Shown: positions 8,415-18,000, counted from the stretch's first letter. The stretch: DNA of 64,000 nucleotides from Bacteroidales bacterium (GCA_024710405.1 JANJUV010000002.1:124001-188000); one strand, 5' to 3'. The notes: generated from the letters alone by a model not told the origin. Numbers and translations are program-made.

Positions 8415-9179
8415 TTATTGGTCGTTTTGTTTAGCCATTAGTGTACCTCTGTTGACACGAATACCCAAAAAACTTCCGTTATGGGCCTGAGAAATAAGCC
8501 GTTCAATCTTTTTTCCGTAGAGCGGATCAGTCGCCCACTTTCCGGTTAAATCGTGTAGTGTTGGGGCAATTCCGCGTTTAACAAAACGGATACGCTCGTA
8601 TACTGCTTCTCCATTAATTCTATCTGTTGAAGCATATGCCTTCAGGTGCTGAACATGTGCCCTTACACCTGCCTCCATTGTGGGAAAACTGAGTCCGGGA
8701 ACCCCATCTCCGGTTGCGCCAAGACCACAATAATTATGCTGCCATTCATTGACATCTCCAGTGAATCTGAGAAAACCGGTTTCATGACACATTTGTAAAA
8801 AAGCAATATCATGGTTGACTGCTTCGGCAGCTGACTCGTTTATATACAGATCCACCAGCTTCTCAACCCTAATAATATCAAGCCGTTTGTTGTTGTTCCA
8901 CAAAAAACTCATCATGCGTCCTTTTGAAAGGCTTCCCGGATCACTGATCTGTAATGAAGGGGTTGCTCCGGGAAGATGGAAATGGTATCGTATCATATCA
9001 GATGACAAAGTACTAAAACCAAATGCCGAGAAACTCAATTCAACAAAACGTGACTGAAGCGAAACATTATCATCAACCATTAATCCACTGAAGCTCCTGT
9101 TTGCTCCCATATCAGGAACAAAACAAGGCGCAGCAATCATTAACAGTACCAACATAAGTTTCTTAAAATAACCAAGCAT
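8415..9179 (-). CDS. Secreted glucosaminidase-domain murein hydrolase
   Basis: 254 residues with a hydrophobic signal sequence (KLMLVLLMIAAPCFVP). The C-terminal two thirds match the mannosyl-glycoprotein endo-beta-N-acetylglucosaminidase-like (glucosaminidase) domain. The catalytic glutamate region is FLQMCHETGFLRFTGDV, followed by HNYCGLGATGDGVPG, MEAGVRAHVQHLKAY and the terminal WATDPLYGKKIERLI. Members cleave N-acetylglucosaminyl bonds in peptidoglycan. It probably acts in the periplasm or outer envelope during wall turnover. It is the first gene of a tight run with folK. The upstream CATCTTTG at about 9204 is only a near match to a -7 box. Confidence 0.82.
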   Translation of the reverse strand: MLGYFKKLMLVLLMIAAPCFVPDMGANRSFSGLMVDDNVSLQSRFVELSFSAFGFSTLSSDMIRYHFHLPGATPSLQISDPGSLSKGRMMSFLWNNNKRLDIIRVEKLVDLYINESAAEAVNHDIAFLQMCHETGFLRFTGDVNEWQHNYCGLGATGDGVPGLSFPTMEAGVRAHVQHLKAYASTDRINGEAVYERIRFVKRGIAPTLHDLTGKWATDPLYGKKIERLISQAHNGSFLGIRVNRGTLMAKQNDQ

Positions 9180-9306
9180 AAATTTAGGATGATGAACCGC
9201 AAAGATGGCAATTGATCCCTAAAAACACATTGCTTTGTTCATATCTTGTTCACATTTTTATGTTAATATTGCCTTGGGGATTGGTCTCCAAAATCAAGCG
9301 CAGGAG

Positions 9307-9348
9307 AACTGATCGAAAACGGACACTATTGTTTAAAACCGATCAGTT
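9307..9348. promoter_or_regulatory. Inverted repeat in the gap before sppA
   Basis: AACTGATCG (9307-9315) and CGATCAGTT (9340-9348) form a perfect 9-bp inverted repeat separated by 24 bases. It sits in the 300-bp gap between divergent genes (glucosaminidase and sppA). The rest of the gap is AT-rich, with no reading frame and no clear TAnnTTTG box. It could be an operator or a stem in the sppA leader. Confidence 0.35.
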
Positions 9349-9479
9349 TTAATCGTGAGTATTTGTCTGAATATAATGTATATAAATATGTAATTCAGGC
9401 ATTTATAATATTCTGCATGATTTATGATAATCTCTAAAACTATAAAGTTCTGATATTAACCCAAACAAACCCCTCACAC

Positions 9480-11261
9480 ATGAAACAATTTTTTAAATTC
9501 ATGCTTGCCTCTGTTGCAGGCACTTTACTCACCTTGCTTCTGATCATGTTCATCATGATAGGAATGATAGCTTCGCTGGTCTCGATGGCTGAAAAAGAAG
9601 AAGTCACGCTCAAACAGAATACTATTCTTGTGGCCAGATTTGACACACCTGTTCTTGACAGGGCACCCAAAAACCCTTTTGAAGGTTTTGACTTTTCTAC
9701 TTTTAAATCGAACCAGCCAATGGGTCTCGACGATATTCTGAAAAACATTGAAAAGGCAGCCACAGACCCCAATATTGCCGGAATCTATCTTGATCTTTCC
9801 GAAGTTTCGGCCGGGATGGCCAATACCGAAGAGATCAGGGCAAAACTGGTCGAGTTTAAAGAGTCGGGTAAGTTTATCATCAGCTATTCAGAAGGCTACA
9901 GCCAGGCTTCCTACTATCTGGCATCTGTTGCTGACGAGATCTACCTTAATCCTGAAGGTATGCTCATGTTCAAAGGAATGAGCGCACAGCTGATGTTTCT
10001 GAAAAACATGCTTGAAAAAATCGAGGTGCAACCTCAGATCATCCGTGGGCCTGACAACAAATTCAAGAGTGCAGTTGAGCCGCTTATGTATGACAAGATG
10101 AGTGATGCCAATCGCGAGCAAATGAGCAAACTTCTTCATTCAGTCTGGGGCAAAATGCTCGGCCAGATCAGCGAAAGCCGCGAAATAAGCATGGAAGAAT
10201 TAAACCGGATTGCTGATGAACTTGAACTTTCGAACGCAGATAAAGCTCTGGAACTGGGATTCGTAGATAAACTCGTTTATAAAGATGAATTGTTAGCTAT
10301 ACTCAGAGAAAAAACAGGCAGGGAAGAAAAAGACAAGATAGAGTCTGTTACGCTCTCAAAATACACCATGGCCAAAGTTGAGAAGGAGAAAAAAACACGT
10401 GTTAAGGATAGAATCGCCGTGATTTATGCCATAGGTGAAATAGCAGGAGGTGAAGGTTCAGAAACAAGCATCGGCTCCGAAAATATTTCAAAAGCCATTC
10501 GCAAAGCCAGAGAAGACGAAAAAGTCAAGGCAATTGTCATGCGCGTCAACTCACCCGGTGGAAGCGCCCTCGCTTCAGAAGTGATCCGCAGAGAGGTTGA
10601 ACTTGCCAAAAACGAAAAGCCTTTCATTGTTTCAATGGGCAACGTTGCAGCTTCAGGTGGCTACTGGATTTCAACCAATGCCGATTATATCTTTGCCGAC
10701 CCGACCACAATAACGGGATCTATCGGTGTGTTTGGCGTTATCCCGAATATGAAAGGTTTATTCAACAACAAACTAGGCATTACTTTCGACAAAGTGATGA
10801 CAAACAAAAATGCCGATTTCATCGACGTAATGGAACCCCTGAGCGAGTTTCAGCACATGAAAATTCAACAGGAAGTTGTTAAAATTTATGATGACTTCAC
10901 TTCTCTGGTTGCAAAAACCCGCAACCTCCGCCAATCTTATGTGGACAGTATCGGTCAGGGCCGTGTGTGGACAGGTATCGACGCATTGGAACTCGGACTA
11001 GTTGACGAACTTGGCGGAATGGAAGCAGCAATTGCAAAAGCAGCTGAAAAAGCAGGTCTGGGAGATCAATACAAACTGACCACACTCCCTGAGCAAAAAG
11101 ATCCTTTCCAGCAGATCATCGATGAAATGACCGGAAATGCAAAAGCAAGGATGCTGAAACAAGAATTGGGACAATACTATTCATACATTGAATATATGGA
11201 ACAAGTAAAAAATATGAGTGGTATTCAGGCCCGTCTTCCCTTCTATTTTACATTGAATTAA
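9480..11261 (+). CDS. sppA: Signal peptide peptidase SppA, 67K type
   Basis: Membrane-anchored serine protease that degrades cleaved signal peptides. 593 residues with one N-terminal membrane helix (LTLLLIMFIMIGMIASLVSM) and two tandem protease domains, as in the long bacterial form. The catalytic dyad is readable: lysine 196 in NKFKSAVEP of the first domain, and serine 392 in GNVAASGGYWIS of the second. The ITGSIGVFGVIPN motif follows. Spacing of the dyad (196 residues) is close to that of E. coli SppA (200). Single gene with its own terminator. Confidence 0.95.
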   Translation: MKQFFKFMLASVAGTLLTLLLIMFIMIGMIASLVSMAEKEEVTLKQNTILVARFDTPVLDRAPKNPFEGFDFSTFKSNQPMGLDDILKNIEKAATDPNIAGIYLDLSEVSAGMANTEEIRAKLVEFKESGKFIISYSEGYSQASYYLASVADEIYLNPEGMLMFKGMSAQLMFLKNMLEKIEVQPQIIRGPDNKFKSAVEPLMYDKMSDANREQMSKLLHSVWGKMLGQISESREISMEELNRIADELELSNADKALELGFVDKLVYKDELLAILREKTGREEKDKIESVTLSKYTMAKVEKEKKTRVKDRIAVIYAIGEIAGGEGSETSIGSENISKAIRKAREDEKVKAIVMRVNSPGGSALASEVIRREVELAKNEKPFIVSMGNVAASGGYWISTNADYIFADPTTITGSIGVFGVIPNMKGLFNNKLGITFDKVMTNKNADFIDVMEPLSEFQHMKIQQEVVKIYDDFTSLVAKTRNLRQSYVDSIGQGRVWTGIDALELGLVDELGGMEAAIAKAAEKAGLGDQYKLTTLPEQKDPFQQIIDEMTGNAKARMLKQELGQYYSYIEYMEQVKNMSGIQARLPFYFTLN

Positions 11262-11281
11262 CATCATCAACACCTGAAACG

Positions 11282-11313
11282 AAAAACCGGCCCAAAGCCG
11301 GTTTTTTTTTTTT
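11282..11313 (+). terminator. Terminator of sppA
   Basis: Stem AAAAACCGGC (11282-11291) / GCCGGTTTTT (11297-11306), loop CCAAA, with a continuous T-run. Starts 20 bases after the sppA stop. Confidence 0.92.
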
Positions 11314-11509
11314 TACTGAACTAAAAGAACTGATTCTAACTGATAAAAATCACCAGAATAAATCTATGGAAAATACCTGATTATTCGCAAATAGACATAA
11401 AAGTATCTAATTACCTAAAATTACGAACAATACCGTATTGAACCTCCTCTAATCTGAACTCAATTTTGCCATGCAATTAACTTTTATAATTACTTAAAAA
11501 CAGCCTGAA

Positions 11510-12784
11510 ATGAAAAAAAATCTATTCATGACAATTTTACTGGCCTGCGGTTTGCAGACAATGGCACAATGGGAGCCGGTTCAAATAGGCAACAGCAATG
11601 CTGCCGTTACAGCGATACAATATGATATTATAGCCGGTGGCGGTCTCTTTGTGGGAACCGATGGTGATGGTGTTTTTCACAGCACCGATTTTGGCAATAG
11701 CTTCACCGACATCAGCAACAATATCGGAAACAAGAACATCCGCAGTTTCTGGGGAGCTGCCACTGTATTATTTGTAGGCACCCAAAACGGTCCATTTGTC
11801 ACTTTCGATCTTGCAAGCTTTCAGGATGCCACTTCCACAGGACTTGGCTCAACCGATGTGACCTATTATGGCGTGGGCAGCAGTGCCGAAGGCAGCACAA
11901 CATACGCAGTGGGCACCAATGGAGGCGGAGTATTTACCTCAGCACCCGACAGCCCCCTTGGCCCTTGGTCTGCGGCAAACAACGGTCTCAGCGGAGATGC
12001 ACTGTATATAAACGCACTATGGGAATACTATGACCCTGAATCAGTTACATATGTTATGCTTGGCACTAAAGGCGGTGTTTACTTTTCCTTCGACGATATG
12101 GCAAACTGGGAATCGAAAAACAACGGCCTCACAGGACTTGCTCTCAATGTTACTGAGGTGATACCATTAGGCGAACTACCCATTATCGCTACCCATGCCG
12201 GTTTGTTCTTCTCTCCGGATTATGGTGATAACTGGATGCCCCTTTTGCCTGATGTCAAAATCAATGCATTTAAGATCAACAGTTTTCAAGAAACAACAAC
12301 GTTCTTTATCTTTGGAGATCAAAACTTCTTCTCCTATGATTTGGAAACTTTCTATCCAATCAATATGAATGGATTCGATGGTGGTGAAGTGGTAAAAGCT
12401 GCTGTCGGTGATGGTTACATCTATGTGGTTTCCAACGCATCGGGCCGGAGCGGTGGCAGTTTGTTCAGAGCCCCTGTTGATCAGGTTGTGTCGCTTGACG
12501 AAAGCTATGCTTGGATTTCAACGATAAACCACTTGGAACAAAACTACCCAAATCCTTTCAGCGGGCAAACGACGATAAATTACAGTCTTGGCAAAACCAC
12601 ATCCGTTGAACTTAATGTGATGGACATCAATGGCCGGGTTGTCAGGCAACTGGTAAATAGCACTCAGGAATCAGGCCGTCATAAAATTGGTTTTGATTCC
12701 AGTGGATTAACAACCGGAGTATATTTCTATCAGCTGAAAACAGGCAACAATTCCGTACAAACTAAAAAGATGGTAATACGTTAA
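11510..12784 (+). CDS. Secreted BNR/sortilin-like beta-propeller protein with T9SS sorting domain
   Basis: 424 residues. The signal peptide ends at QTMAQ (about residue 19). The body has repeated short units such as GGLFVGTDGDGVFHSTDFG, TYAVGTNGGGVFTS and VYFSFDDMANWES. These resemble the BNR/Asp-box blades of sortilin-type propellers. The last 80 residues (from LEQNYPNPFSGQTTINYSL to KKMVIR) are a type A T9SS C-terminal sorting domain, so the protein should cross the outer membrane and be anchored or released at the surface. No substrate can be inferred. The terminator follows directly; it is alone in its transcript. Confidence 0.82.
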   Translation: MKKNLFMTILLACGLQTMAQWEPVQIGNSNAAVTAIQYDIIAGGGLFVGTDGDGVFHSTDFGNSFTDISNNIGNKNIRSFWGAATVLFVGTQNGPFVTFDLASFQDATSTGLGSTDVTYYGVGSSAEGSTTYAVGTNGGGVFTSAPDSPLGPWSAANNGLSGDALYINALWEYYDPESVTYVMLGTKGGVYFSFDDMANWESKNNGLTGLALNVTEVIPLGELPIIATHAGLFFSPDYGDNWMPLLPDVKINAFKINSFQETTTFFIFGDQNFFSYDLETFYPINMNGFDGGEVVKAAVGDGYIYVVSNASGRSGGSLFRAPVDQVVSLDESYAWISTINHLEQNYPNPFSGQTTINYSLGKTTSVELNVMDINGRVVRQLVNSTQESGRHKIGFDSSGLTTGVYFYQLKTGNNSVQTKKMVIR

Positions 12785-12816
12785 ACAACCCTGCTTTCCT
12801 GCTGCGATTACAACAG

Positions 12817-12847
12817 TGCCGGTCTAACCAACCGGCATTTTTTATTT
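12817..12847 (+). terminator. Terminator of the propeller gene
   Basis: Stem TGCCGGT (12817-12823) / ACCGGCA (12831-12837), 7-nt loop, then TTTTTTATTT. Confidence 0.88.
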
Positions 12848-12874
12848 AGAATAATTCTAATTTGTTCATTTGCA

Positions 12875-12905
12875 TTGATTTATTAATGACTTAAGGGTAT
12901 TTTTG
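12875..12905 (+). promoter_or_regulatory. Promoter of the ferredoxin/AOR operon
   Basis: TTG (12875-12877), 20-nt spacer, TATTTTTG (12898-12905), and a leader of about 14 nt to the ATG at 12926. Both elements and spacing fit the Bacteroidetes consensus. Confidence 0.72.
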
Positions 12906-12925
12906 AAGATAAAATATCAAAGCTC

Positions 12926-13582
12926 ATGCCATTAAGCCGTAAAGATTTCATTATCAATTCATTTTGGGCAAGTAGTGGTTTTATTATCTTAAACCGGACT
13001 GAAACAGTTGCCGGAACACTAACAGGAAATGGACCCATAAAAGTAATTGTTGCTGATTATGACCGGTGCACTGGTTGCAGAACCTGTGAAACAATATGCT
13101 CTGCTTTTAAAACGGATACTTCAGGAGACAAAAGTCCGCATGGTCCCGGCAATTGCGAACAGTCCAACATCAGGGTTTGGCGGTTTATGCCACCTGTTGA
13201 TATTCCTGTAACCTGCTACCTATGCCATGATACGCCTTGTGTTGCCTCCTGCCCGGTGTCTGTTTCTGCCGAAACCGGACGAAAGGCCTTATACAGAGAT
13301 GAATCGAAAGGAACCATCGTTTGTGACTTAAACCGTTGTATCGGTTGTCAAAGCTGTGCAGAAACCTGTAAAACAGAACGTTCCGGAGTAATTTATCCGG
13401 ATCCGGAAGGAAGCCCGACCGGTATGTGTAACCTTTGTGACGGCCAACCACAATGCGTTGCGTGGTGCCCTTATGAAGCGTTGTCATTTGTGGAGATTTG
13501 GCCTGAACAAACCAAATATTCAACACCTCAGATCATATTTGAGCAACTTAAACATAAACTCTACACAATTCAAAGCCATTAA
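12926..13582 (+). CDS. 4Fe-4S ferredoxin subunit partnered with aldehyde oxidoreductase
   Basis: 218 residues with four cysteine clusters in the arrangement of DMSO-reductase-type electron-transfer subunits. They are CTGCRTCETIC (about residues 49-59), CYLCHDTPCVASCPVSV, CIGCQSCAETC and CNLCDGQPQCVAWCP. This predicts up to four [4Fe-4S] clusters. The N-terminus contains a hydrophobic stretch (FWASSGFIILN) but no confident signal peptide. It ends two bases before the oxidoreductase start, so the two are translated from one message. It probably shuttles electrons between the tungsten enzyme and ferredoxin or another carrier. Confidence 0.88.
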   Translation: MPLSRKDFIINSFWASSGFIILNRTETVAGTLTGNGPIKVIVADYDRCTGCRTCETICSAFKTDTSGDKSPHGPGNCEQSNIRVWRFMPPVDIPVTCYLCHDTPCVASCPVSVSAETGRKALYRDESKGTIVCDLNRCIGCQSCAETCKTERSGVIYPDPEGSPTGMCNLCDGQPQCVAWCPYEALSFVEIWPEQTKYSTPQIIFEQLKHKLYTIQSH

Positions 13583-13584
13583 TT

Positions 13585-15378
13585 ATGAAAGGTGTAAACG
13601 GAAAAATCCTGATTGCTGATCTTACGACCAAAACGACTTATACACGAATGCTCAGTGAACAGGAGTATAAGTTATACCTGGGAGGTAGAGGTTTAGGCAT
13701 GAAACTACTTTCAGAATACCTTACAGACCAAGGAACTGATCCTCTTGGACCTGCAAACCCACTCATGTTTATGCCCGGCCTTTTGTGCGGATATCCTTTT
13801 CCAAGTTCATCACGAACCTGTATGGTAACCAAATCGCCCATCACGAAGGCCAGCAAGCCGACTAAACAATTTGCCTCTACCGTTAGCTACAGCAATATGG
13901 GAGGTTTTATCGGTCCTGAGATAAAATTTGCAGGTTATGATGGAATTGTTGTAATAGGAAGGTCGGATACACCTGTGTATCTTTTTATCGAAAACGAAAG
14001 GGTTGAGATCAGGGATGCCCAGAAGTTTAAGGGCATGACTTCCAACATGTTTGATGAGGCAATCATTAAGGAGGTTGGCGACCGAAGATTCGAATCGGCA
14101 TACATCGGGCCCGGAGCCGAACGAGGTGTTTCATACGGAAGCGTGATGAATACAGGTGCCCGGTCAGCAGGCAGAGGTGGAACAGGCTGTGTGATGGGTG
14201 CGAAACAATTAAAAGCCATAGTTGTCCGTGGGAGTAATAATATGGAAACAGCTGATCCGCTTTTGTTTAAAGAACTTCTGAAAACAGCCCGTCTTTCTTT
14301 TGGTGCCGACAGTGAATCAAAAACCAACTGGCGTTACGGAGGAACTGCGAATGCCCTTCAGTATTCGTCCGACAGAGGCAGTCAGGCAGTTAAAAATTTT
14401 AGCGAAGGAACTTTTTCCGGAATCGAAAAGATTAATGCCCACGCTGCCCGATCCAGAGTTTGGAAGCGTGATATGGCATGCTTTACATGTCAACTTGCTT
14501 GCAAAAAAAGTGGCTTCGCCAAAGGTGCTTACGGGGGGGTTGTAAACGAAGGTATTGAATACGAAACAGGAACCATGTTGGGCGCCAATCTGCTTATTGA
14601 TGATCTCGACGGGCTGCATAAAATGATCGAAATTGCCGATGACTATGGAATTGATATAATTACCCTAGGCAACGTTTTGGGTTTCCTAATGGAGTGCTAT
14701 GATAAAAAATTGATCAACACCGAATTTCTTGATGGTATCGAGCTTAACTGGGGTTTAGTTGAACCATGCATCTCCATGATTCACAAAATCGGCAAGATGG
14801 AAGGAATTGGTGCTGAAGCTGCTAAGGGAGTCAGACATCTTTCAGAGATTATTGGTAATAATTCGCATGATTTTGCCATTCATGTCAAAGGTCATGAGCT
14901 GGCAGCATGGAACGTTCAGGGCTATGCAAAGAGTTTAGGCATTAGCTATACCACAGCCAATCGGGGAGCCTGTCATATGACCGGGGGCGACATTAACGGA
15001 CAAAACCTCTCTACCTTGCGCGACTCATTGGGCATTTGCAGTTTCGCCGCTTCCTGGTACCGAAACGATTTACATTTCAGGCATCTTATAAAAGCAATCA
15101 CCGGTTTCGACCTCACTGAAGAGGAATTTATGGAAACCGGTGAGAGAATCTTTAATCTGGAAAGGTGGCTGAACTGCAGAGAGGGTTTTGACCGGGATGA
15201 TGATGCCTTGCCCGAGCGTTTTTTCAAAGACGCTTACACTTCAGGCCCACATAAGGGTGTAGTACTCGACAGAACAGAATTTAATTCTGTTATGGACGAA
15301 TACTACAAAAACCGTGGATGGAACCTGATAACAGGCATACCCGAACACGGGACACTCAAGCGGCTACATATTATCTGA
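13585..15378 (+). CDS. Aldehyde ferredoxin oxidoreductase family protein (tungstopterin enzyme)
   Basis: Members oxidise aldehydes to acids (or run in reverse) using a tungsten bis-pterin cofactor and one [4Fe-4S] cluster. 597 residues, normal for the family. The N-terminal GGRGLGMKLLSEYL, the pterin-binding GARSAGRGGTGCVMGAKQLK, and the cluster ligands C299, C302, C306 (CFTCQLAC) and C485 (within DSLGIC) are all present. It forms a two-gene operon with the ferredoxin subunit. The actual substrate is unknown. The stop overlaps the stop of the converging Omp28-like gene by 8 bases. No tungstate transporter or pterin gene is close by. Confidence 0.93.
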   Translation: MKGVNGKILIADLTTKTTYTRMLSEQEYKLYLGGRGLGMKLLSEYLTDQGTDPLGPANPLMFMPGLLCGYPFPSSSRTCMVTKSPITKASKPTKQFASTVSYSNMGGFIGPEIKFAGYDGIVVIGRSDTPVYLFIENERVEIRDAQKFKGMTSNMFDEAIIKEVGDRRFESAYIGPGAERGVSYGSVMNTGARSAGRGGTGCVMGAKQLKAIVVRGSNNMETADPLLFKELLKTARLSFGADSESKTNWRYGGTANALQYSSDRGSQAVKNFSEGTFSGIEKINAHAARSRVWKRDMACFTCQLACKKSGFAKGAYGGVVNEGIEYETGTMLGANLLIDDLDGLHKMIEIADDYGIDIITLGNVLGFLMECYDKKLINTEFLDGIELNWGLVEPCISMIHKIGKMEGIGAEAAKGVRHLSEIIGNNSHDFAIHVKGHELAAWNVQGYAKSLGISYTTANRGACHMTGGDINGQNLSTLRDSLGICSFAASWYRNDLHFRHLIKAITGFDLTEEEFMETGERIFNLERWLNCREGFDRDDDALPERFFKDAYTSGPHKGVVLDRTEFNSVMDEYYKNRGWNLITGIPEHGTLKRLHII

Positions 15379-17053
15379 CAAAAAGCTTCTTAGTGTATAC
15401 CTCCGAATTCAGCTTAACTGTTATCAGGTAAAGCCCGGAGCTAATTCCATCAAGATCAACCTCTATTAGTTGTCCATCTTGTGTGCGCGGCATTTTCAGT
15501 TCTCTGACAAGCCTTCCTGAAGGATCGGTAAGTTGAATCGTAGCTGTATTTCCAATCATCTCATTTTTTAAGCGTAAATACACTTTGTCGCTGGCGGGAT
15601 TTGGATGAAGACTGATATTTCCTTGATCCATACCTGTTTCGTCAACCCCGACAAAACCATAAGTGAACTCATTCCTGTCGGAAGCACCAAAACCCTGACC
15701 CGAAAAAACTGCTTCATTGCCGTTGGCAATCAAAGCATAGTATCCGGTTCCATTGGAGCAACACATTCCATTGCCTCCTGCATCATAGACAATTAACTCG
15801 TAGCAATCACCGGCATCAAAAGTTACCGGCAGGCTCACTACACCACCTGGCGTGGAGTATGGTCCGCCCGACATTACAACCGTTCCTTGTGAGTTGAGTA
15901 TTTCCCAGGTTGTTTCTTCAGGACTATTGTCGAGCAGGAAAAATAGCAATAAATTTCCTGTGAGGAAAGGCGATTGATTTATCAGAACCGTATTGGCATT
16001 ATTCAGGGTATATTCATCCTCCTGACCGTTGACATTACCAATCAACACCATAAGGGTATTCTCTACCTGTAATTCGAAACCAATTTCTCCTGCATCTATC
16101 TGTGCACTTTCCATAAAAGCCAGGCTTCCTGTCCAGTTGATTTCATCCACAATGGTACCATTGATATTAATCTGAATGTCAGCTTCAGTTAGATCATTTG
16201 AACCGTAGTTGGTTATTTCGATCTTAGGAGAAACATATCCACTGCAGTTTGTGGACGTTACATTCATTAATCCGGTTACTGCTGCATCGGTACCGTAGAA
16301 GGGTTGCAACGGTTCGGTACTGCTGTTGGCTGCCTGATGCACATGTTTGTTCGTATTATCCTGTACAAAGCCAACCGCTGCAATCTGATCAATATTATAA
16401 ACATTTTGAAGTTCCCATGCGGTTTCGATCACCACATATGAATCTGCCGGAAAATCTGGAAGTGAAGTTCCGTTTCGGGAGGGAAGCATTGCTTTCATCA
16501 CATTGTAGAAATCTCGCTCTCCATTGGTTCCGGGAGGAGATGTAAAATGAATTTCTTTTTCGATGACTGCGATATGAGCAACCAACTGTCCGCTAACCTG
16601 CTCTGTCGCACGAATCATCATCGTTACATACACGCTGTCCTGGTCATCTGATAAGCGGTGCTGCATACGAATTTCAAAAGGTGAAGGAATCGCTGCGGCA
16701 TTGTTGATCCTATTCTGATTGATGGTGCTTGGAGTGCCATTGTAATAATTACCATCCAGGTGGACATGTGGAACCGAGTTAATATTGTAGTAAGAGCGCC
16801 GTGCATTATTGTCCACCGGATTGTGGTGATACATTGGGTCGTTGCCCGGGGCCGGCCAATTCATATGATACTTGATTGAAGTAATCTTGTCTTCATTGGC
16901 ATGCAACAAAGCATCAAAAGCAGGGTTCTGAGACCCACAGGGTCCGCAGGTTGTGCTGGTATAGCTCTCGGCCAGTACCATTCTGGGTGTCTGTGCCTGA
17001 ATAACAGCTGTGGATAGGAACAATAAAAAAAAGAGTAAAGACTTAATTTTCAT
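15371..17053 (-). CDS. Omp28-related secreted protein with T9SS sorting domain
   Basis: 560 residues from the ATG at 17053, which begins a good signal peptide (MKIKSLLFFLLFLSTAVIQAQ). The frame could start 13 codons earlier, but those residues do not fit a signal. After it comes a thioredoxin-like Omp28 domain with LAESYTSTTCGPCGSQNPAF (a CxxC motif) and SVPHVHLDGNYYNG. A central CARDB-like beta-domain and a segment around GPYSTPGGVVSLPVTFDAGD follow. The C-terminal sorting domain runs from LHPNPASDKVYLRL to KKLFVR. Expected on the cell surface. Omp28 relatives are common in gut and marine Bacteroidetes, but the role is unknown. Confidence 0.85.
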   Translation of the reverse strand: MKIKSLLFFLLFLSTAVIQAQTPRMVLAESYTSTTCGPCGSQNPAFDALLHANEDKITSIKYHMNWPAPGNDPMYHHNPVDNNARRSYYNINSVPHVHLDGNYYNGTPSTINQNRINNAAAIPSPFEIRMQHRLSDDQDSVYVTMMIRATEQVSGQLVAHIAVIEKEIHFTSPPGTNGERDFYNVMKAMLPSRNGTSLPDFPADSYVVIETAWELQNVYNIDQIAAVGFVQDNTNKHVHQAANSSTEPLQPFYGTDAAVTGLMNVTSTNCSGYVSPKIEITNYGSNDLTEADIQININGTIVDEINWTGSLAFMESAQIDAGEIGFELQVENTLMVLIGNVNGQEDEYTLNNANTVLINQSPFLTGNLLLFFLLDNSPEETTWEILNSQGTVVMSGGPYSTPGGVVSLPVTFDAGDCYELIVYDAGGNGMCCSNGTGYYALIANGNEAVFSGQGFGASDRNEFTYGFVGVDETGMDQGNISLHPNPASDKVYLRLKNEMIGNTATIQLTDPSGRLVRELKMPRTQDGQLIEVDLDGISSGLYLITVKLNSEVYTKKLFVR

Positions 17054-17256
17054 TTTTTTACGATTTAAATTGATGATAACTACAATATTCATTCATTTAA
17101 ACATCATGGAACAACAGCCCGATGCAACCTTTTGACAAACTTCAATGTCTTATAAGAAACATTTAAGTAGTCGGCTGCTAAATTAAAAAAAATGCATTAA
17201 TTTTGCTTTTTAGCATCAAATTTGTAGAAAATTCAGAAAACTAATTCCCTGATAAC

Positions 17257-18000
17257 ATGAAAAAACATTTACTTCTACTCACCTTTGCCCTAAGCATTAC
17301 GATCGGAGTCTTTGCACAGACTGCTCCTTTTTCGCTCTCCTGGGATGGTGCACCCATTCCTGATGGCGGCTCGGTTTATGTCTTAGGCGACAACACCCCT
17401 ACAAATATTTTGAAGGCACATGCGATTGTGACCAACAACAAAGCCGAAATGGCGCTTATCAAAGTTGTCAGGACAGAAAAGACACTGGTGCCTGATACAT
17501 ACAACTATTTCTGCTATGCAGGTACCTGTTATTCACCCTCCACCAACGAATCGAATTTCGATGTCTATGCTCCGGGAGAAAGCAGTACTGTAGATGATTT
17601 TTATGCTGACTATCAATCCAATGGACACAGCGGCACTTCCATCATTGAATATGCTTTTGTGAATCATAACAATGCTAACGAAAAGGTTTCGTTTACTGTT
17701 TACTATACGACTTCACCAGCGTCAGTGGAAGACCTGATCGCACGCTCCTCCTTCAGCAATCCCTACCCGAATCCTGCAAAGAGTGATGTATCTTTCGATT
17801 TTAATTTTCCCATGCAGGTTATTTCTGCTTCAATCAAAGTGCACAACATGTTGGGCAAGCTCATCATTGAGCAGCAATTGACCGATAAAAGCGGCAGTAT
17901 TACCCTTCCGGTACAAGACATTCCTGAAGGCGTTTACTTTTACTCCTTGATACTGAATGATAAAATCGCACGCACACAAAAACTGCTTATTCAAAGGTAA
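17257..18000 (+). CDS. Small secreted protein with T9SS sorting domain
   Basis: 247 residues. The signal peptide is MKKHLLLLTFALSITIGVFAQ. A beta-rich domain of about 130 residues contains the pair CYAGTCY, which may form a disulphide. The T9SS C-terminal domain starts at SNPYPNPAKSDVSFDFNF and ends in the typical KLLIQR. The central domain (FSLSWDGAPIPDGGSVYVLG) recurs in Bacteroidetes cargo proteins but has no known activity that I can name. Divergent from the Omp28-like gene and convergent with metK, with a long shared hairpin between. Confidence 0.78.
   Translation: MKKHLLLLTFALSITIGVFAQTAPFSLSWDGAPIPDGGSVYVLGDNTPTNILKAHAIVTNNKAEMALIKVVRTEKTLVPDTYNYFCYAGTCYSPSTNESNFDVYAPGESSTVDDFYADYQSNGHSGTSIIEYAFVNHNNANEKVSFTVYYTTSPASVEDLIARSSFSNPYPNPAKSDVSFDFNFPMQVISASIKVHNMLGKLIIEQQLTDKSGSITLPVQDIPEGVYFYSLILNDKIARTQKLLIQR

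Noticed and set aside
11510-18000. Type IX secretion machinery
   Set aside because: Only cargo proteins with sorting domains are present; no Por/Gld/Sov component is encoded here apart from the GldA-like ATPase, which is not part of the translocon.
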